Positions 45,622 to 56,178 of a stretch of 64,000 nucleotides of DNA are shown in pieces. The notes under the pieces are model-generated. The model ran no database searches, was not told the origin of the DNA, and saw only the letters and a program-made list of their open reading frames with translations. Numbering within the stretch: position 1 is the first letter of the stretch; each line of letters opens with the position of its first letter. The translations under genes were made by a program, and so were the position numbers. Source of the stretch: Clarireedia homoeocarpa (Eukaryota; Ascomycota; Leotiomycetes; Helotiales; Rutstroemiaceae); the NCBI GenBank assembly GCA_001465935.1, contig LNKV01000047.1, forward strand, positions 124,001-188,000, in the 5' to 3' direction.

Positions 45622-47737
45622 TTACGATTCCTCAAACACCTGTGAATTTTCACCAGCAGAGCCGCCTTGTATCTCATTCTTAGACTCCATTCTCACAGCA
45701 CCTAACAAGCTATCAGTAAATCAAGTTCCATCCTCACAGACATCCGACAACTTATATGATTACCTTGAGCAGAATCCAAAACATTCAAAAGTATCAATCC
45801 GAGCAGTGCTAGCGGCAGGACCTTTCCAAATCCCAAGATGTCTCGTCCGGAACGAGCGCCATGTTGGCAAGCTTCATGTCGATCAGGTCGAAGGTATCCC
45901 AAGCGGCCAATCCAAAGGTCATTGCAATCACCACGACGGATTCGGATTCCGAGTCGCTGTATGCCCATAGAGCGGAGAATTGACGAATGCACCACCAGAT
46001 AAATAACGGGCATTGAAGAGGTTAGTACCTGATAGTGAATCGAAGGCAGAAGTCTCGGAACCTTCGATGTCCAGCATCGATTGACTGATAGCTGTCGCTG
46101 CACCTGGTGTTATCTATCGTGCGGGGATTTGGTCCAACGATTGTTTTCAGCAACGAATCCACCCAAGTTTTATATATCTTTCACGTTAGTTCTCCTCTTT
46201 AATATGCGTGAAATTGCAGATTCTATCCATCCACGTCAAGTGTTCTCGACTCGTTAGACGTGACATGAGTAAAAGTAAAGTATAACCCGCATATAATGCA
46301 AGCCCGGAAATCCAGATAGTTTTTTGCGAAGCTCGTGTGGTCATGGGAAATGAAACATCTCCCACTCTCAAGCGGGCTCCAAGTCTTTTCCTGACGAAAC
46401 AAGATAAGAGGCTGGAAAATGAGGTACAGCACCGCTACCACGAAGATCGAGAACGTTCGGGTCCAGTAGTGCCAGGAATCGGCGTTTTCGTAGCTTCCAT
46501 GTCGAGCTGCATGGCTTAGTGATCCTGATCTTGCTAGCCAAAAGGAATTTAATGTTAAGCAGAAATAATTTATGATCATATACTGGTGGTAGAAGGCCAT
46601 CGTATTCAGTCTTGCGAATACGGCTATCATGATGGATATGCCGGTGAATACTTGCACATCGCAAAGAACATCAAGAGCAGATTAGGAAAATTTGCTAGCT
46701 CGGGGCCGTTCTTTGGTGAAAAGTTGAAGAAATCCAGCGAATACTGCGTAGGTGCCCCTTGTTATTGACTGTGCAAAATATCTCAAAATATGATTCTTGA
46801 TGCCATTGCATACGCCAGGACCAAGGTGGATCGCTGAACGAACGAAATATTCGAAGTTCTCCTCACGATTTCCATTTTTAGTCATAGAGAGATAGTCACT
46901 AAACTTGTTCGCAATCAGGCAATACCACGCAACTGCGGCGATGAAACAAGCTATCCAAGCAGTTAAGATGAATGCAGACAAGACCTGAGAGATGTCACTA
47001 AGAATGAGTCTAATATGGGAAGGCTGCTTACACCTGGACCCCCAATATCTAAATCAGCCTTAAACGTAGCAACGCAAAAACAACTCGATGAACTCGGGTT
47101 AGAATAATTGAAGAATATAGAGGTTCCATTTGGAAAATCGTAAGCACAATCACTGAACCAAAAGTCTGCAGGATCGGTGCTGAAATTTATAACGAGGATT
47201 TGCTAAGTAGATCAAAATGTAAAGAGTCGGGAAATGAGTACTGTAGTTAAAAGGTCGAAGTCTTGAAGATTCACTTAGATAAACAAGGTAAGCTCATTTG
47301 TACTGCACCCAAATAGCCCTCGATTGCTTGGAGTGATACGAGAGGGAAACTTGGAAAGAAAGAAGAGGATTAACAATTACCATGTTGCAGACACAAGCCA
47401 TGGAATAATGCTTACGTTCCCGAAAAGAGGGACAAGATGTAAAGGTACTGTAGCAAGCAATTGGCCGCCACAACCTTCTTATCTCAGCCTCAATTAATGG
47501 CCCCCATGCACCACAAGTATGGCACACGCCGAACGACAGTAAACTCGGACTTGCTAAGTCCTCTTTATTCTTTTCACGAATATCTATGAATTGTGGTTCT
47601 GTTCTATATTCTTTCAGGAGGCTGCAGAGATTATTGTTTTCTGGCAAATAAACATGGAACGAAGTAAAATGGGGTTCCAGAGCGGCATAGAAGGAAAAAG
47701 GAAGGAAAAAAGAAGAAAAAATAGAAATAACATTCAT
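45622..47737 (-). pseudogene. Multi-pass fungal membrane protein, broken by a stop and frameshifts
   Basis: The 5' part is well preserved. Exon 47737-47304 starts with a hydrophobic segment and carries SFGVCHTCGAWGPLIEAEIR. Exon 47179-47032 reads TDPADFWFSDCAYDFPNG and CFCVATFKADLDIGGPG, and exon 46984 onward reads VLSAFILTAWIACFIAAVAW. An in-frame TAA at 46684-46682 then interrupts KFS|SALDVLCDVQVFTGIS. A frameshift near 46335 separates SGRCFISHDHTSFA from SGLALYAGYTLLLL, and one missing G near 45832 separates MKLANMALVPDETSW from FGKVLPLALLGLILLN. The family is a multi-pass membrane protein of unknown function common in filamentous ascomycetes. Three independent lesions make a working product unlikely. 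Confidence 0.75.
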
Positions 47738-47856
47738 TATATGAGTCCTAAAAAACAGTGACTCCCTATAGTTCATGAAATAAGCTTCAATCCAAGAGTG
47801 CTCAGCTAACAGAAAAGAACGAAAGACGAAAGAGCCTTCGACCACGACAGGAAGTA

Positions 47857-48216
47857 ATGGGTTCCAAAGGAAGGATGCGAAATATTGCTATCACATTAGA
47901 AGCGCTTCAATCCCAGTCTTACAACTCCCCAAGTAGTTCTAACCATGTAGCTCTTGAGGCTGATATAAGTGGCGTAATGGATAACGACCTAGTCAGGCTC
48001 TCCTGTTTGGTGGTTTTCCACGTAGTGTCAATGGCTGACTCAAGTGATGGTGAGGATAGTACGATACATCGTCTAATTGTGAAGCGAAATATTGACAACA
48101 CCTTCTCGGATAACTTCTTCCTAAAGAACATTCCCCAAATTAAAACTAGAATGCGGGCTCTGCGGCGCCGGATTGTGAGCGGCTCTCTGATCTGTTTGAT
48201 TATTAACCTGCCGTGA
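47857..48216 (+). CDS. Possible small hypothetical protein
   Basis: A 119-codon frame with an ATG (MGSKGRMRNIAITLEALQSQ) and a basic C-terminal part (KTRMRALRRRIVSGSL). No domain is recognised. It starts 120 bp upstream of the broken membrane protein on the other strand. It could be a decayed gene piece. Confidence 0.3.
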   Translation: MGSKGRMRNIAITLEALQSQSYNSPSSSNHVALEADISGVMDNDLVRLSCLVVFHVVSMADSSDGEDSTIHRLIVKRNIDNTFSDNFFLKNIPQIKTRMRALRRRIVSGSLICLIINLP

Positions 48217-48448
48217 GCAAGGTGCTATGCCGGGTGATGAGTGATGTTTAAATTGTTGGAGTTGCTTACTATCCTCCAAATCTTTACTTTTAGCATCTTA
48301 ATGATTTCTATCTTCGAAGCCTGAGATGTGATTTACATCAAGATATGAATAATGAATGCGTATCTTACACGGCAAAGCGATTATTGCAACATAAGAAGGG
48401 CATGAGGCAAACCTGTAAGTCAACTTTCTCACACCCGCATTATTCTCG

Positions 48449-48846
48449 TTGTTGTTACTTCTGAAGCTGCGTGCAGCAGCAGCCAGATCTCCTCCCACAG
48501 ACGCCGCGAAACCTTATTTGAGCATCGCATTCAGCGGCCTGTGTAGAATGGCCGAGTTCCAGGGAAGAAATCCCCTGATTAGTGAGAGATCGAACGCGCT
48601 TGATACCTCGAAATGCTATCTCAAGGCAGATTCATATTTGAGTAGCAGAGTGATTAATTTGCCGTGGTGAAGAGAGCTGGCGAGGAAATTCTCCGATGCA
48701 GAGATGACTGTTGATGTTCCGGAGCCTGCGTTTGGTGAGACGGGACTCATGAAGATTAATCCGGGGTATATGAGTCTTATTGTGAAGCTGACGCTGCTGT
48801 TTGTGAGATGGGAAACGACAGATGAGGTTGGGATTACCATTTCAGG
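48449..48846 (+). pseudogene. Unrecognised coding remnant with in-frame TGA
   Basis: One frame reads ERSNALDTSKCYLKADSYLS, SRVINLPW, then TGA at 48668-48670, then continues open as RELARKFSDAEMTVDVPEPA, FGETGLMKINPGYM and LTLLFVRWETTDEVGITISG. Both halves look like normal globular protein in the same frame, so the stop appears to be a lesion (or TGG/CGA mutated). No family is recognised. Confidence 0.45.
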
Positions 48847-49166
48847 TTAGTTGAGAGACTTGCAGCTGGCTTCCTTAGCTCCTCCCAAAATATCTAATCG
48901 GATCATTGATGGTTAATGGGTCTAGAAAGAGTATCTCAAAGAAAGCATTTAAATTACATATAGAACTAGCTACTCTGCAGACTTGTGCTCTCGGCAATGG
49001 TCCGTCTACTACTCTGTTGAAATTTGGCAGCGCTAGCAGCCCTCAAAGAATTTGCGCGTGTGTTCTGCCTTGAAATCACAAAAGAATCAGAAGGAGTCAA
49101 AACAACTAAAAAGCAAGAGTCGCGATGGTAACTCCCACAAAAATATCAAAAGAGTTGAAAGATAAA

Positions 49167-49248
49167 GGGCCTAATCCGGGATCGAACCGGAGACCTCTTA
49201 CAATTTTGGGGACCCAAAGCAAGAATTCTACCACTGAACTATCAGGCC
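49167..49248 (-). tRNA. tRNA-Pro (anticodon TGG) with a 10-nt intron
   Basis: Folds as a cloverleaf on the minus strand: acceptor GGCCTGA pairs with TTAGGCC (one G-U), D arm GTTC/GAAT, anticodon stem CTTGC/GTAAG, T arm TCCGG-TTCGATC-CCGGA, discriminator C. The anticodon loop is extended by about 10 nt after position 37, the normal place for a nuclear tRNA intron, leaving anticodon TGG. A TTTT Pol III terminator follows about 10 bases after the 3' end (at 49152-49158 on the plus strand as AAAA). Confidence 0.88.
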
Positions 49249-49320
49249 ACAGTTTGTACTGTTTGATATATAACGTCCAATAATCTTTTAGTATATACTA
49301 TTTTCCGTAATCTAGTCTGA

Positions 49321-49620
49321 TGTTACGATTGCTGGTCTTCGAAGTCATGTGAAAGTGGTTCGGATCTCGAATACTGTAAGCGGTTGTGCTTCCCAGTATT
49401 ATCGTAGGTTTATTGTTGAAAACAATTATATAGGGAATCGATCGATTTGTAGACAATGGTAGGTAAACAATTGTAATTGAAGGTTGAGTACAAAGCTCCA
49501 TATCCTATAGGAAAACTTTCTACTTATATAGACCTTTGTTCTCTGCTATCCCATTATTCCCATCGCTCCTAGTATACTGGGACTGTTGGGACTACTAGGA
49601 CGTTACGTGGTTCTTGCCTA
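49321..49620 (+). repeat. LTR relic, family shared with 50206-50504
   Basis: Starts TGTTACGATTG and shares with the solo LTR to the right the blocks GTTGAGTACAAAGCTCCATA, CTTATATAGACCTTTGTTCT and TTCTTGCCTAAGG. It also shares TTTATTGTTGA, AGGGAATCGATCG and CAATGGTAG with the window's last 150 bp. The right end is not defined; a TG...CA end at about 50042 (CGTCACA) is possible. The stretch 49249-50826 otherwise has no gene. Confidence 0.6.
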
Positions 49621-50205
49621 AGGGTTCTACTAAAGATATCGTTATTTCCTCGGATACCCTTACAGTAATAGGTACTGTACCCACAAAGTACCATCTACTC
49701 TATAGGTGCCTATACTATAAGGTACCCTCCGTTCTATAGGTACCTGTACCGTCGTGGTTATATATAATATATTATCGCAGTGCGACGGTCCATCCCTCTG
49801 TAATGAACCTTCCTTAAAGGAGTAGATAAAGCCTTAGAATTAACAACTAAAGAACTAAGAGAGCTAAAGAGCTCGAAGAGTTTATATACAGAAAGGGGTC
49901 ACGTGAAAACCACGTGCCTAGCTAGCTGCACTGCGATTAGCAGAAGGATTAGCAGAGCCTTTTGGCTCGGCGCGGAGCATTATTAATCCGGTGCCTCAGG
50001 CAGGAGACATGGCAGCATGGCTAAGCGTATACGGTTCGTCACAATAATTCTCTACTATATACTATTTAATATAATCCAGTTTGACTGCTTTCAGGAATCA
50101 GTAAGTCAAATCGTCGAAATAATTGAGGTTTTTCGTTTTTTGGTATTTTAAATTGGAGATTTGAAATATATAGATCCGATCTTAATTAATTATAATTGAG
50201 CTTCA

Positions 50206-50504
50206 TGTTACGTCGTCGATTCCCTAGTCACGTGGAAGTGCGATCGTATCGATGAGTAACTAAGTAATGGAATTACTATTTGAGTTGAGCACGAAGCTCC
50301 ATATACTAATGAAACACATTCTGCTTATATAGACCTTCGTTCTTCGTTGTTCATACCCTTGTCGGTCGCTGGCTCGCTCGGTCGCTGAGATTCTGTCGAG
50401 CTGTCGAGCCGTCGACCAGTGTTACACAAACTTCTTGCCTGAGGTTCTACTGGTTGCCTTACACAACCTGAGCCTAAGGTCCTCAGGCCTTATAGGTCGT
50501 AACA
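50206..50504 (+). repeat. Solo LTR, 299 bp
   Basis: Begins TGTTACG and ends CGTAACA, a perfect 7-base terminal inverted pair of TG...CA form. Inside is a promoter-like CTTATATAGACC. No clean target duplication flanks it (CTTCA on the left versus CTATT on the right). No internal retroelement genes lie alongside, so it is a solo LTR or relic. Confidence 0.68.
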
Positions 50505-50826
50505 CTATTGTGGTCTTTTTGGCCCTGTAGCTCAGTAGTAAGCTGATGGCTTCTGGCTCTTACATCGGATGTTTAGCAAAACCCAAAATTTAATGCCGTA
50601 TATAGCGCCTTTAAAAAAACAAACCAATGACAACTAGAGTCTCAAATACGACAGGTACACCAAGATCAACCGTGCTGTGCCCCAGGCAGGGGGGATGAGG
50701 AGGATCATTGGGGGCGAGTTTGGATATATATATCTCTAACCTTTCAGACGGAGCCTGTTTTTCTCTTCGTCTTATGTTCAATGGTACTTGTAACAGTGTA
50801 GCCGCTTCCAATACTACCTAATCAAA

Positions 50827-51789
50827 ATGGCTCTCCTCCCCACACTCAGCCTCATCATCTTAACCCACCTCTCCAACCCCGTCGTCGCAACCGACTCTAG
50901 AGACCTCTGTTCTTGGGATGGCCTCCAGTTCTCCTATGGGAAATCCTACACCCCCTGGTTCCGCGGCTGGACGAATGTGACCAGCGGGCCCGGTGGTTCC
51001 GATAAGGCGTTCGTGAACAACATGGCGTGCTGGTGGTACGCGGACTGCATCTTCAGCCTAGTGCCTGAGACACGCAAACAACAATACTCTGCCATCTCGG
51101 TCGTGATGGCATTGATCCCGATTACCTTGAAGGATATTGCATGGCCGCATCGACGGATCGTGTTGATTCCGAAGAAGAAACATTGGGCGATTGAGATTAT
51201 TGTCAGGGCGCTAGGGCTAAATCCTATCGTCCCCGGCGATAAAACGAAGATAAAGGAAGGAAGGAAGTTTAATCATTGGGTTTCGGCCCTAATACTGGTG
51301 CTCCTAGTGGGGTTCTTGCTGCTGGCATATGGAATGCTGGCTGTTATGGAGGTCTTTTCCAAGCGCTCATCTCTGGGATGTCCAGTGCCTGCTTTCGTGA
51401 TGCTTTGGTTCATCATTGCGCTTGTGCCTGCGGCAGTCGAAGTCGCTTTCTTCCGCTTAGGAGACGGAAAGAGGCACCCCTCAGCCATTGCCATCGGAGA
51501 CTCGAAGCCGGGAAACAATGAGCCCTTGAACGGCGAGAATGGAGTCAAAGATCAATTGAGAGTTGTAGTGTCTGAAAGTGTGCAGGGTGGTGAACAGCAT
51601 TGGATTGTGCAGTCTTGCTGGGCATTGTATTATTCGGCTGGTAGCCTGATCTTTACGTCCATTATGCTAGTGACGGTGGCTGAGCTGTTTACTTGGATCT
51701 TAATTGCAGGTGCGGCTACTACTGCGAGTAAGTTGTTGGCATGTAAGTTGTGTGGGTATTGGGGTATGGGTCGAAGTGAGTCTGAATAA
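50827..51789 (+). CDS. Multi-pass membrane protein of unknown function
   Basis: Single exon, 320 aa, starting MALLPTLSLIILTHLSNPVVA, which looks like a signal peptide or first membrane segment, followed by a Cys/Trp-containing lumenal part (CSWDGLQFSYGKSYTPWFRG, MACWWYADCIF). Membrane segments are visible at about residues 95-105, 158-178 (ALILVLLVGFLLLAYGML), 190-210 (FVMLWFIIALVPAAVEVAFF) and 275-305 (LIFTSIMLVTVAELFTWILI). No family is recognised. It is the only intact gene in a stretch of repeats and pseudogenes, and it may be lineage-restricted. Confidence 0.7.
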   Translation: MALLPTLSLIILTHLSNPVVATDSRDLCSWDGLQFSYGKSYTPWFRGWTNVTSGPGGSDKAFVNNMACWWYADCIFSLVPETRKQQYSAISVVMALIPITLKDIAWPHRRIVLIPKKKHWAIEIIVRALGLNPIVPGDKTKIKEGRKFNHWVSALILVLLVGFLLLAYGMLAVMEVFSKRSSLGCPVPAFVMLWFIIALVPAAVEVAFFRLGDGKRHPSAIAIGDSKPGNNEPLNGENGVKDQLRVVVSESVQGGEQHWIVQSCWALYYSAGSLIFTSIMLVTVAELFTWILIAGAATTASKLLACKLCGYWGMGRSESE

Positions 51790-52025
51790 AATAGGTTGGG
51801 TGAGAGGATGGCGATTAAGGTAGCTGGGTAATCGTGATGTGTCTCGACCATAACCTGTTTACAGACTGAGCCGTATTTTCAGCCTCCTCGTCATGTAGTA
51901 GTATATCTATAAGAACCGCTGCCGATATCGATTCTCCACCTGGCTGAAGTCCAAATCCAAGTCATAGACTTCCGTCCTTCAAGATCCGAAAATCGTCTAT
52001 CTGAACTATTTTTACTCGTCTCACC
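51790..52025. other. Short intergenic spacer
   Basis: 236 bp between the membrane protein and the kinase remnant. Nothing recognisable beyond a likely 3' untranslated region. Confidence 0.5.
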
Positions 52026-52560
52026 ATGGCCGCCCTCGTCGACCACGTCTGTTACAATTATCTCCCCTGTGGCGTGTTCGACAGGCTCCGCTCTAGAGAA
52101 TGGCTCAATTTTTGGGATATTGCAGCCGCGCTAGAAATGACCGATAGGCCAGAGTTTATGAGGCTAGGTCCTAGCGCCCCGCTCTACAAGAAAGATGCAC
52201 CAGCTGGACGACCTCTCTACGAATATCAATCGGTCAGAGAGCTTTTAGAGGCGCTGCGCGATGCTATCCGAGGCCATAGGTCGCTATTCGAGGATGGAAA
52301 GATTCTTCATCGGGATATATATCTCCGAGAATAATATCATCATCACCGAACTCCCTGCCAAAGATGCCCCGAAAGGAGGACTAATCATCGTGGAGTTTGC
52401 GCCGAAATTCGAGAACCTCAAACCGTTGGCTCGCGAACTCCGACATGTTCTTTTTCCAATCAGGGACGGGGAGATCTTAACAGGCACATTTCACGATCAT
52501 GATATAATGTACGACACAGCGATCGGCCGTCTGGGGAAGGAGGAACAGGCAATTGCATAG
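52026..52560 (+). pseudogene. FunK1-type fungal kinase, internally deleted and frameshifted
   Basis: The frame from 52026 gives the central part of a FunK1 kinase: GRPLYEYQSVRELLEALRDA, RGHRSLFEDGKILHRDI. Right at the catalytic loop an extra ATAT (within 52314-52322) shifts the frame, because the expected continuation SENNIIIT is found in the next frame. After only about 20 residues the C-terminal end of the family appears (FENLKPLARELRHVLFPIRD, GEILTGTFHDHD), so the metal-binding DLD motif and most of the C-lobe have been deleted. The N-lobe is also missing. A non-functional copy. Confidence 0.78.
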
Positions 52561-55500
52561 GCAGGGCAAGGACTGGGGAGTTAGGATTGCGCAGCGTATT
52601 GTTGGCAGTTTTTCCTTTCTTTTTGCTACAAGGGGTGTGGGGAGGAATCTTTTTCTTTTGGGCAACAAAGGGCCTGGGGGGAACTGTATAATACAATGAA
52701 TGATACCAGGGACAAACATTTTCAGGTCTATGGAGAGTTCTTTCAACAATATAGATAAATCGTAGACTGAGTTTGACGTATACAGTGCTGCAATAGGAAT
52801 TCCATGTTGAATGAACTCTTGAAGAATACCGATAGGATTCGCCAAGTAGCATTTTATCGCCTATCCGACCAGAGTTCTGGTTTGGAAGTCCCACTGGTAG
52901 TAATCGGTATATTGAAATTCTTCCATACTACCTCGTATACTGGAGTCTGTCTATCTATATCTTCCCCTTCGTGATCAATCTCGTAATTGGTTCGGTGTTG
53001 CTGTCTTGTACTGTCTGGTGGATAGGACATAGGCAGCTAGCTATAATGATACTAGGTGATATGATTTGAAGCAGAACGCTGAAAGAGGAAATATTGAGGC
53101 TACTCTGTCCGAAGGCTTATATGGAGCTCGAGGTTCCCAACGACTAATAATACTGAAGCGATTCGAGAAGACTTGGAAAAGGGTCTACCCAGAGTACGAC
53201 TTCCCCTGTAACTTCTACCTAATAAGCTACACTTTTCCCCATGCCCGGCTCCTTTTTTGTTGCATATCGCAAAAAGGGCATTTGCATTCTACCTTAAGCC
53301 TGGGACATTTGTCCTGTCATTGGTGATCTAGCAGGGTTTAGATAGAAGTTGCCTATTGAAAGTGACACGAAAGGAAGACTGATTGACCTGGGTTTAGCGA
53401 AGGAGCTGGATAGTATACCGAGTTAGTGATTACCTTCCTTGCTAATATATATAGTTGCAGAAAACCTATTGCTCGACCTTATCCTCACTCTGTAAAACAA
53501 ACTAGTAGTTCGTATTCTTTCTTTATATATTATTGATAGAACTCTCTCTAGTAACTTTATTATATACACAGAAAGTTTGAACAGAACTCGGCTTTTCGAG
53601 TAATCTCTTAATACTGAAGAAAGTATAAATCGTGCTTGTATATCAGAACGTGCTTATCTAAGTACGAATCGCGCCTAGACGCTGAAAGACACCCACCGAA
53701 GTACTTACTTAGAAGTAACAAGAGGAAAAGGACTTATTCTATAGTACTCTTTGGCATAGTAGGCATTCTGCGGACCTATCTGCATATTCCCCAGACCGGC
53801 TAAACCATAGGGATTCTGGTCTACAGGCTCGTAAAGCCTATAGCATTCAGGGAGGTGGCGTAACTGGCTACAGGTACATCAGCTTCGGTGGATCCAGCCA
53901 GAATTAAAAGCTTTACGAATATATAGATATTTCGGTCTTAGATCTCTTACACTTTGTACTCCTTGCGCGGAAGATTATACTGTAGTTTATTAACTGAGGT
54001 TTTTATAAGCCTAATTATGGTCTCGTTCGTATAAGAGTTAGATATAAGAGAACCGGAATAAGCGTTCCTTAAGTCTACTAGACTTTAGTTCTAATATCGT
54101 GAAAGTACAATTCGGTCTTCCTTCATACTTACCGGCTTATCTACCTATTTATCATCCTACACCGGTAATAGTTGTACCCAATCAGTGAAGGCTTTCAGAA
54201 ACCAAGTGTAATGTATTCACTGATTATTATTGGCCTATTGCCAACACAACATAACGGTTTCCGTCTTCCAGTTATTGGTACCTAACCTAGTATGCAAAGT
54301 GGTTAATGGTTCGATCCCCACCAACGGTTTGTGGTAAACAGGGTATATACTCTAGTTTTCAGCTGTACTACGAAGTATATGCTAATACGGGTTACTTCTA
54401 TTTCTATATCCCCGTTTACCACTGGCGCAAAAAACCATTTTACGGATTTGGGGTTCGGACTCTCTTCCATGATTATATATACAGAATTTTAGGTTCTCTA
54501 TTATTTGTGTAAGTGTTCCACTTTCAGGGTGGGGTATCGTTGTGGTTTGAACACTTAGTGGTCTGTACAATAATCTTAGTCTTCTATATATCGAGTCACC
54601 AGTAAGATGTCGTGGTATTACTATTGTAGTATAACTTATATATATTTATGATTGATAGAATCTTGTCAATTTCAGGATCTATATGATTTTGTTTACTTTT
54701 ATTGCAAAGGTTTAATAGAGGAAGAATTCCTTTTCTTCTAATACTTTTTGTACAAGATACTCCTGTATCTAATATTCTTTTGCTTCAACTTATCAAATAT
54801 GTTTTCAATACCTTTCTTCGATATCGGCTCGTGTTTGATAATAGGATGAATCTTGTTTCTTGTCGCGAACTCGAGTGAGTATCTTGTATATTGACTGTCT
54901 TGTTGGGATAGATGATATTACTTTAGTACCCTTCAATAAAAATTATATATACGGTAATGTCTCGAGATAAATTATAGAATCTCTTATTCCGGTGCGCCTC
55001 AAAAATTCAAGCATGACTCCACCTTCACCTCTAGGCTCGCAACCACTGTCTATTGTAAGTCCATAATTATCATAATCTCAACTGCTTCTCTAACAGAATT
55101 ACACCGAATGTAGGCAAGAACAAAGATGCTCCTTCAAAATCATGGCTGTTATTGAAGTGAGGATGAGAATGTTTCCAATCAACCAACCCCGCAGAAACGA
55201 CGACAAACCGCCCGCACGCCACCAAAAAAGAAATGGTCGCTTTGAAGCTTCCAGCTTGGAAGCCATTCGTCGACGAGGCACCGAGGATAGTTTATTGGGA
55301 CTATCTTCGAACATTAAACAATGAGAACCATGAGAAGGTAGTGGAAAAAGTTCTTCCAGGTGTTTCCCTCACTACTACTCCTTACCAAATCATGGGAGAA
55401 TGCAGACTCGTTATATATCGACGCACACGGCATCGAATGTTGGAATAATCTAATGCAAGTTGCTATTCATTTGTTTCCGATATTCACTAACTAGAATAAG

Positions 55501-56178
55501 CTCATGTCAAGCAGTTGCGTTCACTTGGCGAAGAGGAGGGCGGTACACACATCCTGAAAACAACCAAGAGCAATATGGCGGCATCGATCACGGATTTTAC
55601 AAGAACAAGCGATCAATCAAAGATTTCCATTAGGCCATGTGGTTCTGTACGAATACTGGATCTCGAAAACAGTCCTCCTGTGGTGAAGTGATATTGTCAC
55701 GATCTACACACAAATCTGTGCTTGCGAGTTCATCCGTGGTAGGACTAGGAGGCCTCGAATGTACGATCAAAAACCAAAAATTCCCAACAATAACTGCTTG
55801 AATTCGTTCAGACTATCACAGTAACAAACTATAAATACTTTCGAGTCGAGAAGAGGCATTTTACTACGGTGAAAGGCAAGGTGGCTCGCCAAATGCCGAA
55901 GGCGAAGAAGACCTCACAACTTCCGATCGTTGGCGAGTTTCTCCTTTTGACCCTTCCTAAACCTGCTGAGATATCTGTAGATGGCCAGGATGGAATGGAC
56001 TGATACGAAGAAATTGTAGTAGACTTGCATTTCTATACCTATTTTTGCCTGAGAAGGTTTCGGGGCATATTAGGAGGATATACACTAATTTCCTATGTAT
56101 TTATATTTTGAATCTTGAATCTACCTAATCGTTTACCTTCAAAGTTTGTTGTTAATTTCTACCGCTTTCTCCTTCATC
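52561..56178. other. AT-rich gene desert with repeat debris
   Basis: About 3.6 kb, visibly AT-rich from about 53400 to 55000, without long frames. Pieces look like heavily mutated transposon sequence, which fits RIP-type decay, but no element could be named. A tRNA T-arm-like string (GGTTCGATCCCC) at about 54308 lacks the rest of a tRNA. A tentative small spliced frame at 55013-55324 is listed separately. The right end flanks the broken P450. Confidence 0.55.
55013..55324 (+). CDS. Tentative small spliced open frame
   Basis: Exons 55013-55054 and 55097-55324, joined by a 42-nt GTAAGT...CAG intron in phase 0, would give 89 aa, starting MTPPSPLGSQPLSI and ending with a basic stretch (PPARHQKRNGRFEASSLEAI). 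No domain, no neighbour support. The following 55330-55450 is open in a different frame, so a decayed gene is as likely. Confidence 0.22.

Noticed and set aside
50523..50580. tRNA-like A-box sequence GTAGCTCAGTAGTAAGC
   Set aside because: The D stem does not close and no anticodon or T arm follows; at most a SINE or tRNA relic.
54300..54335. GGTTCGATCCCC, like a tRNA B box
   Set aside because: No acceptor, D or anticodon stems could be placed around it.
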